A DNA stretch of 64,000 nt from Cytophagales bacterium (GCA_030446715.1 JAUJMU010000002.1:463854-527853); one strand, 5' to 3'; positions 8,637 through 18,034 are shown, numbered from the stretch's first letter. Notes: a model not told the origin generated them from the sequence alone. Translations and numbers: made by a program.

Positions 8637-10020
8637 ATGCACTTTCCCGGAGGTCGGCAAGGGGGAGCCGCACGTTGAATTTGCTGCCGATGCCCACCTG
8701 GCTTTCCACGCTGATGGTGCCGCCGTTGCGTTCCACAAATTCCCGGCAGAAGGCCAGGCCCAACCCGGTACCCGCTTCTCCGGCCGTGCCCCTGGTGGTG
8801 TGTTTGGTATGGAAAGTGAAAATTTTCTCTACTGCTTCCGGCACTATGCCCACGCCATTGTCTTCCACCACCAGTTCAACGTAAGATCCGGCCTCCCGGG
8901 CTTTGATCTGGACCTGACCGTTTTCGGGCGTAAATTTAATGGCGTTGGAAACGAGGTTGCGGATCACCGTTTCCACCATATTCACATCGGCCCGGACCTT
9001 CAGGTGCCGGGGAATCTGGTTATGGAGGGAAATGTTTTTCAGCCGGGCGGTTGCCTGTAAAGCTCCGCAAACCTTTTCGGCGGATTCAAACGGCCTGAAC
9101 CGTGTGGTCACCATCCCCACCTGGTCCATCTGCAGCCGTCCCCAGGTGAGCAGATCTTCCAGCAGCCGGTGCGTCTGCTGAGCGGATTCTACCGCCATTC
9201 CGGCCATTTTTTGTGACTCTTCCGGAGAAGTGGCAAATGCCGGATCATTCATCATTTCCAGCAGGACCCTGGTGTTGCGGGTAGGTCCGCGGAGGTCGTG
9301 GCTGATGATGGAGAAAAACTGACTTTTCTGGTTGTTCAGCGTGCGTAGCTGCTGTTCTGTCTTTTCCCGTTCCTGAAAATCCTTATAAACCAGCACCCCC
9401 AGCAGGGCAGCGATGATGCCGCCGAGAAGGGCAATGGCGCGGTTGACCCTCCGGTTCTCCCGGAGCAGATCCCTCGACTGGGCCTTGCTCCGGTCCGATT
9501 CACGCTCCAGCATCTGCTGCAGTTCCATAGAAGTAGAATCAATCTGGTTCATGAGTTTCCGGGCCATCCCTACGCGCCGTTTCTCACCCAGTTTATCTTC
9601 AGCTCCATCCCGGCGGATGGCAACCACCCTGTCCATCAGCCGGAAGCGTTCCCGGATGTACATTTGCAGAGTATCTATTTTTTCCCTTTCAAGGGTATAG
9701 TCTTCAGTCAGATGTTGCAGTTCTTTCAGATACTGCTTCGAAGCTTTGCGGGCGTTGTGATAATTGATCAGAAATATCTGATCTCCCGCCGTGGCATAAG
9801 CCAGCAGGTTCGACTCACCTGCTGTGAGCTTCAGCCGGAGCAGATCAAGGCGGCTGGCCACTGAGTCGGAGTGTTCGATCACAGCACTATCATGATAGAG
9901 TGTTTCGGATACCTGATACGAGTACCCGATGGAGATCAGCAGCAGCAGCACTACGGCTCCCAGACCAATGATCAGCTTGAAGAGAATCGGAACTTGTTTT
10001 CGGGGAATGTTAATGAACAT
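8635..10020 (-). CDS. CHASE3-type membrane sensor histidine kinase
   Basis: A 461-residue protein. TM1 is at about residues 14-34 (FKLIIGLGAVVLLLLISIGY). The periplasmic helical region at 40-185 fits CHASE3 ('SRLDLLRLKLTAGESNLLAY'). TM2 is at about 195-212 (AIALLGGIIAALLGVLVY) and is followed by a short linker. The HisKA H-box is 'FFSIISHDLRGPTRNT' at about 238. The HATPase shows an N box ('NLVSNAIKFT'), G1 ('VEDNGVGI') and G2 ('GTGLGLAFCREF'). It should autophosphorylate on the H-box histidine. No response regulator gene adjoins it, so its partner is unknown. Confidence 0.92.
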   Translation of the reverse strand: MFINIPRKQVPILFKLIIGLGAVVLLLLISIGYSYQVSETLYHDSAVIEHSDSVASRLDLLRLKLTAGESNLLAYATAGDQIFLINYHNARKASKQYLKELQHLTEDYTLEREKIDTLQMYIRERFRLMDRVVAIRRDGAEDKLGEKRRVGMARKLMNQIDSTSMELQQMLERESDRSKAQSRDLLRENRRVNRAIALLGGIIAALLGVLVYKDFQEREKTEQQLRTLNNQKSQFFSIISHDLRGPTRNTRVLLEMMNDPAFATSPEESQKMAGMAVESAQQTHRLLEDLLTWGRLQMDQVGMVTTRFRPFESAEKVCGALQATARLKNISLHNQIPRHLKVRADVNMVETVIRNLVSNAIKFTPENGQVQIKAREAGSYVELVVEDNGVGIVPEAVEKIFTFHTKHTTRGTAGEAGTGLGLAFCREFVERNGGTISVESQVGIGSKFNVRLPLADLRESA

Positions 10021-10378
10021 CCGGCTTGTAGGGTTATGCCCACAAAGTAACCATTTCCGTGTCGTCCGGGCTTGCGCCAGTTGCTGATGGATTACAGGTG
10101 TAGGGTTTTACCCCATTTTGCAACTTTTCTGTGTTTACCGGGGCAAATAAAAGGTATCGGTCAAGCGCATTTTCCGTAGCTGCTCAAAAAAAGAAAGAAA
10201 ATACTCAATTGATTTTTCCAGCCTCAGACTGACAAAAGCCCATTCCCGCTGGTTTGGAAGCCCTCATTCACGCAAGGAGAGGAGCAGCAGCGAACCATTA
10301 ACCCGAAAAAGATCGTTTAACCTGTTCAGGGTTGTGCCAGGCAACCTGCAGATCTTTTCACCGTTAACAACCAAGCCT
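10021..10378. other. intergenic region, nothing recognised
   Basis: About 360 bp between divergent genes. It should contain the promoters of the histidine kinase (minus) and the 137-residue protein (plus). No repeat, hairpin or ORF stood out. Confidence 0.4.
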
Positions 10379-10792
10379 ATGATTTTAGCGAAAGACAGAA
10401 CCCCCGGATACGAACAGATGATGACCAACCTCGCCGGGTACCTCCACAACCGGGGATACGAAAATATCCGGGCACAGGCGATTGAAGGATACGATGATCC
10501 GTCCGGCCTGCAGAAAAAAGACTCTTCCCAGAGCTTCACGCCTGACATCACTGCCCGTAAAAATGGCGATAAACACTTCTTTGAAATTGTAGATTATCCG
10601 CAGAAGGAACAGGATCTGATTGTGACCAAGTGGATGTTGCTGTCTACGCTGGCCCGGCGGATGGACGGCAGTCTGGTGCTGGTGGTGCCCCACGGAAAAA
10701 TGAGCTTTACCAACCGGATTCTCCGGAGCCATGGCATTCAGGCAAATGTACTGTCTGCCAGGGAACTGCCGGTTGCTTCGGCCGGAGCCTGA
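10379..10792 (+). CDS. small protein with a PD-(D/E)XK-like core
   Basis: A 137-residue soluble protein. The segment 'FTPDITARKNGDKHFFEIVDY' at residues 43-63 has the arrangement of a PD-(D/E)XK nuclease core: an Asp after PD, a beta hairpin, then E-x-V, although the usual Lys after the Glu is not obvious. The flanks ('GYEQMMTNLAGYLHNRGYENI' and 'KWMLLSTLARRMDGSLVLVVP') fit a small alpha-beta fold. ATG 10379 is preferred because the upstream extension is proline-rich and unconserved-looking. Function is unknown; the nuclease relation is an inference from pattern only. Confidence 0.65.
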   Translation: MILAKDRTPGYEQMMTNLAGYLHNRGYENIRAQAIEGYDDPSGLQKKDSSQSFTPDITARKNGDKHFFEIVDYPQKEQDLIVTKWMLLSTLARRMDGSLVLVVPHGKMSFTNRILRSHGIQANVLSARELPVASAGA

Positions 10793-10971
10793 TCAATCAA
10801 ACCATTCCTGCCTGATCCGCTCCACCGGATTGTATCTACAGAAGTTACCTTTCCGGAGGTCAGATTTCTACAGCGCCTTTTCCTTTTCTGCCTTGCGGCC
10901 TGCTGATTCAGCTAACGGCTCCGGCCTGCCTTTATCGGGAGCAGGAAATAACTCTACTTCTTTTGACCAGG

Positions 10972-11012
10972 CAGGGAGCCGGTAAAGAATCATTCCTTTT
11001 ACCGGCTCCCTG
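10972..11012. terminator. bidirectional terminator between convergent genes
   Basis: CAGGGAGCCGGTAAA and TTTACCGGCTCCCTG form a perfect 15-bp stem with an 11-nt loop. It lies between the 3' ends of the plus-strand 10379 gene and the minus-strand PfpI gene. Confidence 0.75.
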
Positions 11013-11017
11013 CTCTT

Positions 11018-11587
11018 TTACCTTCCCGCTGACGCCTGCTTCGGGTGGATACCTTCGCGTATTTCTTCAATCATTTTCCGGTTAAAAGCAGGCAGGTCAC
11101 CCGGATTCCGGCTGGTTACCAGTCCATGATCCGTTACTACTTCCTGATCCACCCACTGAGCACCGGCATTTTTCAGATCGGTCTGCAGGGATGGGTAAGA
11201 AGTCATTTTCCGGCCCTGCACCACGCCGGCTTCGATCAGGGTCCAGGGACCGTGGCAGATGGCCGCCACGGGCTTGCCGGCGTCAAAGAACGCCTTTACA
11301 AACTGCACCGCCTTCTGGTTGGTACGCAGGTGATCGGGGTTCATTACGCCACCCGGCAGCACCAGGGCATCATAATCCTCAGGGTTCGCCTGATCGAGGG
11401 TTACATCTACCGGAAACTTTTCGCCCCAGTCTTTTTCGTCCCACGCCTTCACCATTCCGCTTTCCGGTGATACAATGTGGGCTACTGCACCCTGTTCTTC
11501 CAGCGCCTCCCGGGGTGAGGTGAGTTCTGCCTGTTCAAAGCCATCTGTTACCAGCATGGCTACTTTTTTTCCTGCCAGTTTATCCAT
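11018..11587 (-). CDS. DJ-1/PfpI family type 1 glutamine amidotransferase-like protein
   Basis: A 189-residue protein starting at ATG 11587 (DKLAGKKVAMLVTDGFEQAE); the frame is open further upstream but that part is low quality. It shows the DJ-1/PfpI nucleophile elbow 'AAICHGPWTLIEAG' with Cys at about 111, and the conserved Glu in 'GFEQAELTSP' at about 19. 'RNPGDLPAFNRKMIEEI' near the end is typical of the YhbO/PfpI subgroup. Members act as cysteine hydrolases, proposed as intracellular protease, general stress protein or glyoxalase/deglycase. The exact reaction is unsettled. Confidence 0.88.
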   Translation of the reverse strand: MDKLAGKKVAMLVTDGFEQAELTSPREALEEQGAVAHIVSPESGMVKAWDEKDWGEKFPVDVTLDQANPEDYDALVLPGGVMNPDHLRTNQKAVQFVKAFFDAGKPVAAICHGPWTLIEAGVVQGRKMTSYPSLQTDLKNAGAQWVDQEVVTDHGLVTSRNPGDLPAFNRKMIEEIREGIHPKQASAGR

Positions 11588-11779
11588 AGTGGGTATTTTT
11601 TTAGTGAAACATACCTCTAGCCTACGCGTCGGGGAAGACAGGGTTGCAAACGGAGCCAGCCTGCCCGGGCACCCGGACGGATTCATTCGGGAAAGGAACC
11701 TTGACGACCTTAACAATATTGTTTACCTTTTAGCCGGAAAGCCATTTTTCATTTTTTCAAGCCACCCTTCTGTTTATTT

Positions 11780-12637
11780 ATGAATCTTCTTATGAATCTT
11801 CAAAAAAAGAGTCTGCTTGCATTGGTGCTGATTTTTGCAGCACAATTGATTCTATCGGCTCAGAGTATGCCCCCGGTCGGGCTGGAGTTGTACAGCCTCC
11901 GAAACCAGTTTGCCAAAGATGTTCCCGGCACAATGGCCAAGGTGAAAGCCATGGGAATCACCAATGTGGAAGTGGCCGGCACGTACGGCCTGTCCACTCA
12001 GGAGTTCCGGAAACTACTGGATGCCAACGGTTTGAAGGTCATCGGCACCAGTGCCGATTTCGACAAGCTTCAGCAGGATCTGAAACCCATTATCAATGAC
12101 GCCAAAGCCCTTGGCGCCAAGTACGTGGTCTGCTTCTGGATTCCGCATACCGGCGACGACTTTACCCTCGAAAACGCGAAGAAAGCCGTGGAAGTATTCA
12201 ACAAAGCGGGTAAAGAGCTGAAGGCTGCCGGCCTGAACCTCGCCTACCACCCGCACGGCTACGAGTTCCGGCCGCACGGCAACGGCACTTTGTTTGACTA
12301 CATGGTGCAGAACATGAACCCGCAGTACGTCAATTTTGAAATGGACGTATTCTGGGTGAAACACCCCGGCCAGGACCCGGTGGCCCTGCTGAAAAAATAC
12401 CCCGGCCGCTTTAAACTGATGCACCTGAAAGACCGCAAGCCGGGTACGCCGGGCAATCAGAACGGTAAGGCTGACGTGGAAACCAACGTAGTGCTGGGCA
12501 AGGGTGACGTGGGCATCTCCGAAATTGTGAAAGCCGCCAAAAAAGCCGGCGTGGAATATATGTTCATTGAGGATGAATCATCCCGTTCGGAGGGACAGAT
12601 TCCGCAGAGTCTGGCTTTTCTGAAGACGGTGAAGTAA
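11780..12637 (+). CDS. secreted sugar phosphate isomerase/epimerase (xylose isomerase-like TIM barrel)
   Basis: A 285-residue protein with an N-terminal signal peptide (LLALVLIFAAQLILSAQS), so it acts in the periplasm. The AP-endonuclease-2/TIM-barrel family is shown by 'VGLELYSLRNQFAKDV', 'GITNVEVAGTYG', 'LAYHPHGYEFRP' and 'VNFEMDVFWVKHPG', then 'FKLMHLKDRKPG' and 'YMFIEDESS'. The His, Glu and Asp residues in these motifs are the expected metal ligands. Exported members often follow carbohydrate uptake loci in Bacteroidota, but this gene stands alone. Two starts, 11780 and 11792, are both possible. Confidence 0.88.
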   Translation: MNLLMNLQKKSLLALVLIFAAQLILSAQSMPPVGLELYSLRNQFAKDVPGTMAKVKAMGITNVEVAGTYGLSTQEFRKLLDANGLKVIGTSADFDKLQQDLKPIINDAKALGAKYVVCFWIPHTGDDFTLENAKKAVEVFNKAGKELKAAGLNLAYHPHGYEFRPHGNGTLFDYMVQNMNPQYVNFEMDVFWVKHPGQDPVALLKKYPGRFKLMHLKDRKPGTPGNQNGKADVETNVVLGKGDVGISEIVKAAKKAGVEYMFIEDESSRSEGQIPQSLAFLKTVK

Positions 12638-12645
12638 CATCTTCT

Positions 12646-12685
12646 GACATCCGGAAGAGTGAAAAGGCCGTCCGGGTGTCTTTGT
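12646..12685 (+). terminator. probable intrinsic terminator
   Basis: GACATCCGGA and TCCGGGTGTC (one wobble) can pair around a 15-nt loop, followed by TTTGT. It lies 9 bp after the isomerase gene; the T tract is short. Confidence 0.45.
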
Positions 12686-12893
12686 AAAAAATGCTGCACT
12701 TTAAAGTATTTTGATCAGAGAATCCTCTTTGAGCCACTGGGCTACGCCATTCTGTTAAGCCTGACAGGAATAATCATGTATCTGATTTCAACAGGATTAT
12801 TTTAAATACCGGCCGGTCAGACAAAATACTGCTTCCGGTCAAGGCTACCGCATTAATTTTCACCTCTTACCCTGAAATAACCTTTTGCTCCAA

Positions 12894-15845
12894 ATGAATT
12901 TCCGGAAGATCAACAACCTCACTGGCTGGGCCGTTTTTGCGGCAGCGGCCTTTACCTACATCCGCACGGTAGAACCTTCCGCCGCGTGGTGGGATGTCGG
13001 CGAGTTTATTGCGGCTTCGTACAAGCTGCTGATCGGGCACCCGCCCGGAGCCCCGTTTTTCCTGCTCACCGGAAGGTTGTTTTCCCTGCTGGCTGGTAAT
13101 GACGTAACCCAGGTGGCTTACTGGATCAATATTTCTTCGGCCTTATTCAGTGCTTTTACCATTCTGTTCCTGTTCTGGACCATCACCCTGCTGGGACGCA
13201 AGCTGATCCCGGTTCCGGTGGAAAACTTCACCCCGGCGCAGACTTTCGGGCTCATGGCCGCCGGCGTTGTCGGAGCCCTGTCGTATGCTTTCTCCGATTC
13301 CTTCTGGTTTTCGGCCGTGGAAGCCGAAGTATACGCGATGTCGTCGCTGTTCACGGCGTTTGTGGTGTGGGCCACCCTCCGCTGGGAACTGATCGAAGAC
13401 CCGGCCGCCGCCAACCGCTGGCTGATCCTGATTGCCTACGTAATCGGACTTTCCATCGGAGCCCACATTCTCAACCTGGTGACACTGCCTGGCCTTGCGC
13501 TGATCATCTACCTCAAAAAATACCAGCCAACGCTCAAAGGCACCCTTGCTGCCCTGCTGATTGGGGGGGGCGTGATGATGGGCCTGATGACCGGCCTGCG
13601 GATTACCCTGCCTTCGCTTGCCGGCAGCATGGACGTTTTTTTCGTCAATTCGCTCGGAGTGCCTTTCGGCAGCGGAGTGATTTTATTTCTGCTGTTGCTG
13701 ATCACCGGCATCGTATACGGCATCCGGTATTCGGGACGGCGGCAGAAGATAGTACTCAACACGGCACTGCTTGGTGTTACTTTTGTGCTGATCGGCTTTA
13801 CCTCGTACGCGGTTATTGTGATCCGGGCCAATTACGAATCTACCTTCAACCTGAATGACCCGGAAGATGTGCCTGGTTTCATGTACTACATGAACATGGA
13901 GCAGTATGGGGCCGGCCGGCCGCTCCTGTACGGTCCCAACTTTACCACCGAAGTGATTGATTCGGAAGAAGGAGCACCGCTGTACGTGAAAGGCGAAGGC
14001 AAATACGAGTCGTACAGCCGCCGCTTTTCGTACAAATACGACCCGAAGGGAATGACGCTGCTGCCCCGCGTATACAGCCAGGACCGTCAGCACCCGCAGG
14101 CGTACCGTCAGTTGCTGGGGCTGCGGGAAGGCGAAAAACCTACCCTTGCCGACAACCTCTATTTCCTTTTCAACCGGCAACTGGGCTTCTGGTACGGCCG
14201 CTACTTCATGTGGAACTTCGCCGGCCGCGACAGTGACCGGCAGGATGCCGGCTGGACGGCCACGCTGACGCCAAAGAGTGAGTTGCCACCCGACATTGCC
14301 GGCAACAAAGGACACAACCGCTTTTACTTCCTGCCGCTGATCCTCGGGCTGGCCGGCCTGATTTACCAATACCGCAAGGGACGTTATTCCTTCTACGTCA
14401 CGGGCCTGCTCTTTTTCATGACGGGTATTGCCCTGATCCTGTACCTGAATCCGCCGCCGACCGAACCCCGCGAACGGGATTATATTTACGTGGGCTCTTT
14501 TTACGCTTTCTCCATCTGGATCGGACTGGGTGTAATGGCACTGGCCGACGGATTGGGCTACCTGCTGAAGCGCGAAATCCTGCGTCCCGTGCTGGCGGGA
14601 GCCCTTTGCCTCGGTGTACCGCTGCTGATGGTGAGCCAGAACTGGAACGACCACGACCGGTCGGGCCGGTACATTGCCGTGGATTCGGCCAAAAATCTGC
14701 TCAATTCCTGTCCGCTCAACGCCATTCTGATCACCAGCGGCGATAACGATACGTATCCGCTCATTTACGCGCAGGAGGTGGAAGGCGTGCGGCCCGACGT
14801 ACGGGTTTGCATTTCGCAGTTTATGGGCATCGACTGGTACATCAATCAGCTGAAAGGGAAAAGCTACGACGGCAAGCCGCTGCCCATCTCCCTCAACTAC
14901 GGGAACTACGTTTCGGCAGTCAACAACCAGATCTTTTTTCAGGAAAACCCGCAGTACGCCGGTAGCGGCATCAGCCTGCCTGCTTATCTGAAAATGATCC
15001 GGGAGAATAGTCCGGCGCTGCAGGTCAGTCTGCAAAATGGGGAGACCATGAACATCCTGCCTTCCAGCCGGCTGGTGCTGCCCGTAAATAAGGAAGAAGT
15101 GCTGAAAATGGGCTTCATCGACCAGAGCCTGCAGCCGCTGCTCGAAGACCGCATGACCATTGATCTGCCCAAAAAGAGCCTGCTTAAGGATGACCTCATT
15201 TTTCTGGACCTGATCACGCACAACAAATGGGAACGTCCGATCTGCTTTACTTCGCTTTTTACCCCGGCGCAGTACAACCTGACCGAATACACGCAGGCCG
15301 AGGGAATGCTATACCGCCTCATGCCGGTGAGGGTGCCCGGTGCCCGGCAGGGATACGTAAATGCCAATCTTGCTTACCAGAACATGATGGAGAAGATGTC
15401 GTGGCGCGGGGTAGACAACCCAGAGGTTTACCACGATGAATTTTCCCGCAACTGGCTCCAGAATAACCGGGTGGCTTTTCTCCAGACGGCCGGGCAGCTG
15501 ATCTCCGACAACCAGAAGGAAAAAGCCCGGCAGGTCCTGCTCAAAAGCCTCCAGGTCATTCCGGACGCGTCCATTCCCTATGACCGGGTGTGTTCGCTGT
15601 ACGTGGCCCCGCTGATGGAGGTCGGGGAAACCGAAAAAGCCCTGGGCATTGCCCGTACCATGGCCGCCCGGGCCGACCAGAATCTGGCGTATTACCTGCA
15701 GGACCGGCGTCAGCACCAGACCGAGGTACAGGAGAATCTGATCATTCTCAACCAGCTGGCCTCCGCCCTGAAGGAAGGATCTCACCCGGAGGCACCGGCG
15801 TACGAAGCCATGTTTGAGAAGCACTACCGGAAGGTGATGAATTGA
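12894..15845 (+). CDS. DUF2723 membrane protein, putative protein glycosyltransferase
   Basis: A 983-residue protein from ATG 12894. About 12 membrane segments fill residues 10-580. The N-terminal signature of DUF2723 is 'EPSAAWWDVGEFIAASYKL' then 'IGHPPGAPFFLLTGR', resembling GT-C mannosyltransferases with an acidic residue in the first loop. 'PPPTEPRERDYIYVGSFYAF' precedes the last helices. The C-terminal 400 residues are soluble and start with 'NSCPLNAILITSGDNDTYPL'; the end is helical and TPR-like. DUF2723 proteins are widespread in Bacteroidota and are proposed to glycosylate exported proteins, but the donor and target are not established. It is monocistronic. Confidence 0.92.
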   Translation: MNFRKINNLTGWAVFAAAAFTYIRTVEPSAAWWDVGEFIAASYKLLIGHPPGAPFFLLTGRLFSLLAGNDVTQVAYWINISSALFSAFTILFLFWTITLLGRKLIPVPVENFTPAQTFGLMAAGVVGALSYAFSDSFWFSAVEAEVYAMSSLFTAFVVWATLRWELIEDPAAANRWLILIAYVIGLSIGAHILNLVTLPGLALIIYLKKYQPTLKGTLAALLIGGGVMMGLMTGLRITLPSLAGSMDVFFVNSLGVPFGSGVILFLLLLITGIVYGIRYSGRRQKIVLNTALLGVTFVLIGFTSYAVIVIRANYESTFNLNDPEDVPGFMYYMNMEQYGAGRPLLYGPNFTTEVIDSEEGAPLYVKGEGKYESYSRRFSYKYDPKGMTLLPRVYSQDRQHPQAYRQLLGLREGEKPTLADNLYFLFNRQLGFWYGRYFMWNFAGRDSDRQDAGWTATLTPKSELPPDIAGNKGHNRFYFLPLILGLAGLIYQYRKGRYSFYVTGLLFFMTGIALILYLNPPPTEPRERDYIYVGSFYAFSIWIGLGVMALADGLGYLLKREILRPVLAGALCLGVPLLMVSQNWNDHDRSGRYIAVDSAKNLLNSCPLNAILITSGDNDTYPLIYAQEVEGVRPDVRVCISQFMGIDWYINQLKGKSYDGKPLPISLNYGNYVSAVNNQIFFQENPQYAGSGISLPAYLKMIRENSPALQVSLQNGETMNILPSSRLVLPVNKEEVLKMGFIDQSLQPLLEDRMTIDLPKKSLLKDDLIFLDLITHNKWERPICFTSLFTPAQYNLTEYTQAEGMLYRLMPVRVPGARQGYVNANLAYQNMMEKMSWRGVDNPEVYHDEFSRNWLQNNRVAFLQTAGQLISDNQKEKARQVLLKSLQVIPDASIPYDRVCSLYVAPLMEVGETEKALGIARTMAARADQNLAYYLQDRRQHQTEVQENLIILNQLASALKEGSHPEAPAYEAMFEKHYRKVMN

Positions 15846-15927
15846 GTGGTCGCTGGTAATTTGTCCAGTAGTAGCCTGTCAGACGGTATTTTATGATTGG
15901 GGAAGGGCCGGTATACTTTTGCTCAGA

Positions 15928-15969
15928 CCCGCCACTGGTTCAAGCGTGGACGCCTGAACCAGTGGCGGG
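15928..15969. repeat. GCGTGGACGC hairpin repeat
   Basis: CCCGCCACTGGTTCA (15928-15942) pairs perfectly with TGAACCAGTGGCGGG (15955-15969). The 12 bases between form a further GCGT/ACGC stem, so the whole is a near-continuous 20-bp stem with a GG loop. It may act as a terminator between convergent genes but lacks a T tract. The core recurs at 43461-43484 and, degraded, at 17113-17196. Confidence 0.75.
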
Positions 15970-16017
15970 GATTTCAGACCGGTGAAACTGCATACCTGCG
16001 GAATGATCTTAGTCAGG

Positions 16018-16326
16018 TTATCGCCTTCTGCCGTATTTGGAATAAGCATACAACAACACAACTACAGCAATCTCGACAAAAACCTTCCACCGCCAGCTGT
16101 GTTCTGCATCCTCATACCCGTCTAAAGCATATTCACGTTCCCTGAGCCACATCTTCGCGTCTTCCAGTTTCCATGCGCCAAGGTTATTCTCCTGGATACT
16201 CCTTTGGTAGAATCCTACTGAGCCTTTGATCGTCCTTAAATTGTGGTAGCTTGCCAGCCAGGCACCAATAGAATACAGGAAGTTGACGGATAACATCAGT
16301 ACACAGGCTGTCTTGATGAGTTTCAT
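16018..16326 (-). CDS. hypothetical membrane protein, 102 residues
   Basis: ATG 16326 gives a small protein with a hydrophobic start (LIKTACVLMLSVNFLYSIGAW), a charged middle ('LEDAKMWLREREYALDGYED') and a second membrane segment near the C-terminus (FVEIAVVVLLYAYSKYG). This topology puts the charged part on one side of the membrane. No family is recognised. It lies about 100 bp upstream of the lipoprotein gene's 3' end on the same strand, so the two may be cotranscribed. Base composition is lower in GC than the neighbours. Confidence 0.6.
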   Translation of the reverse strand: MKLIKTACVLMLSVNFLYSIGAWLASYHNLRTIKGSVGFYQRSIQENNLGAWKLEDAKMWLREREYALDGYEDAEHSWRWKVFVEIAVVVLLYAYSKYGRRR

Positions 16327-16432
16327 AACCTGGCACCCCCTTCTGATTGCTTCTGATATATAGTAAGCATATTCTCCGCTCGTCAAAAAAATTTCAAAAG
16401 TTATTGCTTTCCTATGTAAACCCATTCATGGC

Positions 16433-16981
16433 CTAAGGTATCATATCGGAAATCCCTGGACGGTCCTCTAACAATTTATTTCCAGAATACTTATTTACAT
16501 TTTTGTTGTTTACCATCTCCTGAAAGAAAAGATCAGTTTGTTGTCCAGCGGCAGATCTTTGCGTCCAGGGAATCGAATTAGTGATGTAGACTTCGCGAAA
16601 AAGCAAGACTGAGTCTGACCGGCCGGGCCTGTAGTAGCCGCCTGTAACCGTATAGGAAGGTCCCAGCCAATTGGGAAGCTTTTGGCTGATTTGAAAGTAA
16701 TACAGATTTGACAAAGTGTCGGCATGATAACATTCCAGCGTGTAGTCTTCTGCCATTTGCGCATAAAAACTTTTATCTGGTTTAGTTCTGACAGTTCCTG
16801 AGTCGGTGTCTGTGATAAAAGACTCCCCGGGGATTTTGCCGGTATTGGAAACTATTTTTGTTAATATTTCTTTTTTTTCTTCCGGATCTACCGCAACATT
16901 AAAACAGGCTCTGTTGTCAGTGGCGCAACCAAATAACAAAGTAACCAGCAAAAACTTTAGGCTTCCCGGATATACTCTCAT
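16433..16981 (-). CDS. hypothetical lipoprotein
   Basis: ATG 16981 gives a 182-residue protein with a lipoprotein signal (VYPGSLKFLLVTLLFGCATD; lipobox LFGC). The body contains 'KKEILTKIVSNTGKIPGESF', 'AEDYTLECYHADTLSNLYYF' and 'GGYYRPGRSDSVLLFREVYI'. No domain is recognised. It is probably anchored in a membrane by the lipidated Cys. It is transcribed towards the 16018-16326 gene and may form a pair with it. Confidence 0.6.
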   Translation of the reverse strand: MRVYPGSLKFLLVTLLFGCATDNRACFNVAVDPEEKKEILTKIVSNTGKIPGESFITDTDSGTVRTKPDKSFYAQMAEDYTLECYHADTLSNLYYFQISQKLPNWLGPSYTVTGGYYRPGRSDSVLLFREVYITNSIPWTQRSAAGQQTDLFFQEMVNNKNVNKYSGNKLLEDRPGISDMIP

Positions 16982-17112
16982 TGATATACTTTCAGGTTTC
17001 GGCACTACAGTTCAATATGTATACGCCCTAACCCAATCAAAGTCAGGGTATGTGCCTGACGGGTAGCAAAGCCCCTTCTTGTTACCTGGTCTTAGATTCA
17101 GGTCCTCCACCG

Positions 17113-17196
17113 CCACTGGTACAGGCATCCACGCTTGAACCAGTACAAGCGCTTTTTAACACCCATCACTATACGGACATCCGCGCCTGAACCAGT
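17113..17196. repeat. degenerate GCGTGGACGC-type repeats
   Basis: Two imperfect copies of the hairpin word family (ACAGGCATCCACGCTTGAAC near 17121 and CATCCGCGCCTGAACCAG near 17180). They lie upstream of the lipoprotein gene and downstream of the DUF2243 gene. Confidence 0.45.
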
Positions 17197-17215
17197 TTAT
17201 CCCTTCAACCGCATT

Positions 17216-17707
17216 TCAGGAATGGAGTGCTACTTTTCGGCGGCTGGCCTGCACCAGCAGCCAGCCTGCAATCAGCTGGAGTATGGCCAGAATCAGAAAG
17301 CCAATGTTCCACACCTCTTTATTCTCCACATTTTCGCGGACGTTGTGGAAACCGAACAGGTAGTGATCCACGAGGCTGTCGAGCAGGTTAAACAGGCCCC
17401 AGCCGAGTAGCAGACTACCCCAGAACAGGTTGCCCGAATCGGGTAACGGCGCACGGCAGGCCTGCCGCCGGAGGAGGACAATGCCAATGCCCGTTGCCGT
17501 CCAGGTAATGGCGCAGAAGATGCCGTCCCAGAACATATTCACGCTTTTGCGGAGCAGCGTATCCGGCGGGAGAATATTGGAAATCATCTGGTGCCACTGC
17601 AGGATCATGTGCAGCAGGATTGCATCCACAAAGCCGCCCATGCCGAAGCCGATCAGCGTAACGGCGGCAATGTATGGACCGGCAGGGAGAGTTTGCTCAG
17701 TTTTCAA
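17216..17707 (-). CDS. DUF2243 family membrane protein
   Basis: A 163-residue protein with four membrane segments. The DUF2243 signature is 'GFGMGGFVDAILLHMILQWH' at residues 21-40, with conserved Gly, Asp and His-x5-His residues inside the first helix. This is followed by 'NMFWDGIFCAITWTATGIGI' and 'LLGWGLFNLLDSLVDHYLFG', where Asp and His residues again line the helices. The intramembrane His and Asp pattern hints at metal or proton binding, but no function is proven. It is separated from the next gene by 120 bp containing short 'CCAAAATT' words. Confidence 0.85.
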   Translation of the reverse strand: MKTEQTLPAGPYIAAVTLIGFGMGGFVDAILLHMILQWHQMISNILPPDTLLRKSVNMFWDGIFCAITWTATGIGIVLLRRQACRAPLPDSGNLFWGSLLLGWGLFNLLDSLVDHYLFGFHNVRENVENKEVWNIGFLILAILQLIAGWLLVQASRRKVALHS

Positions 17708-17827
17708 GGATATTTGGTTTATGGAGGGGCAGCATTAAAGAGGCTTTTACATTTTAACCCTCTTTCCCAGCATCAGGGAATTGTGCAGCCATCCAAAATT
17801 TAAAATTCACAATCCAAAATTGCCCGG

Positions 17828-18034
17828 CTACCTGAGGCGGTACAGGAACCGGATCACCAGCCCCAGCAGCAGCACCGGCAGCATCATTTTCAGGAAGATT
17901 CCAAAGAAGTCAGCGCCGGATATAGCCTCCTGCAACGGCCGGTTACAGGTCGTGCAGGCATACGCCGGAAGGCAGTGCAGCCCGTAAAGCAGTACCAACC
18001 CAACTATGGTCAGTCGCCGGTGGTTTATCCGCAT
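17828..18034 (-). CDS. small membrane protein with a CxxC motif
   Basis: ATG 18034 gives a 68-residue protein: a signal-like helix (LTIVGLVLLYGLHCLPAYA), then 'CTTCNRPLQEAISG', a C-terminal membrane segment (KMMLPVLLLGLVIRFLYRL) and a basic end. An upstream ATG at 18073 is also possible. The exported CTTC pair could bind a metal or haem or be redox-active. Similar short proteins occur in Bacteroidota without a known role. It lies between the AsmA-like gene end and DUF2243, all on the minus strand. Confidence 0.6.
   Translation of the reverse strand: MRINHRRLTIVGLVLLYGLHCLPAYACTTCNRPLQEAISGADFFGIFLKMMLPVLLLGLVIRFLYRLR

Noticed and set aside
13683-15221. A 512-codon open frame on the minus strand opposite the DUF2723 gene
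   Set aside because: The plus strand encodes a well-conserved membrane protein here; the antisense frame is a by-product of GC-rich codon use and has no start context or family match.
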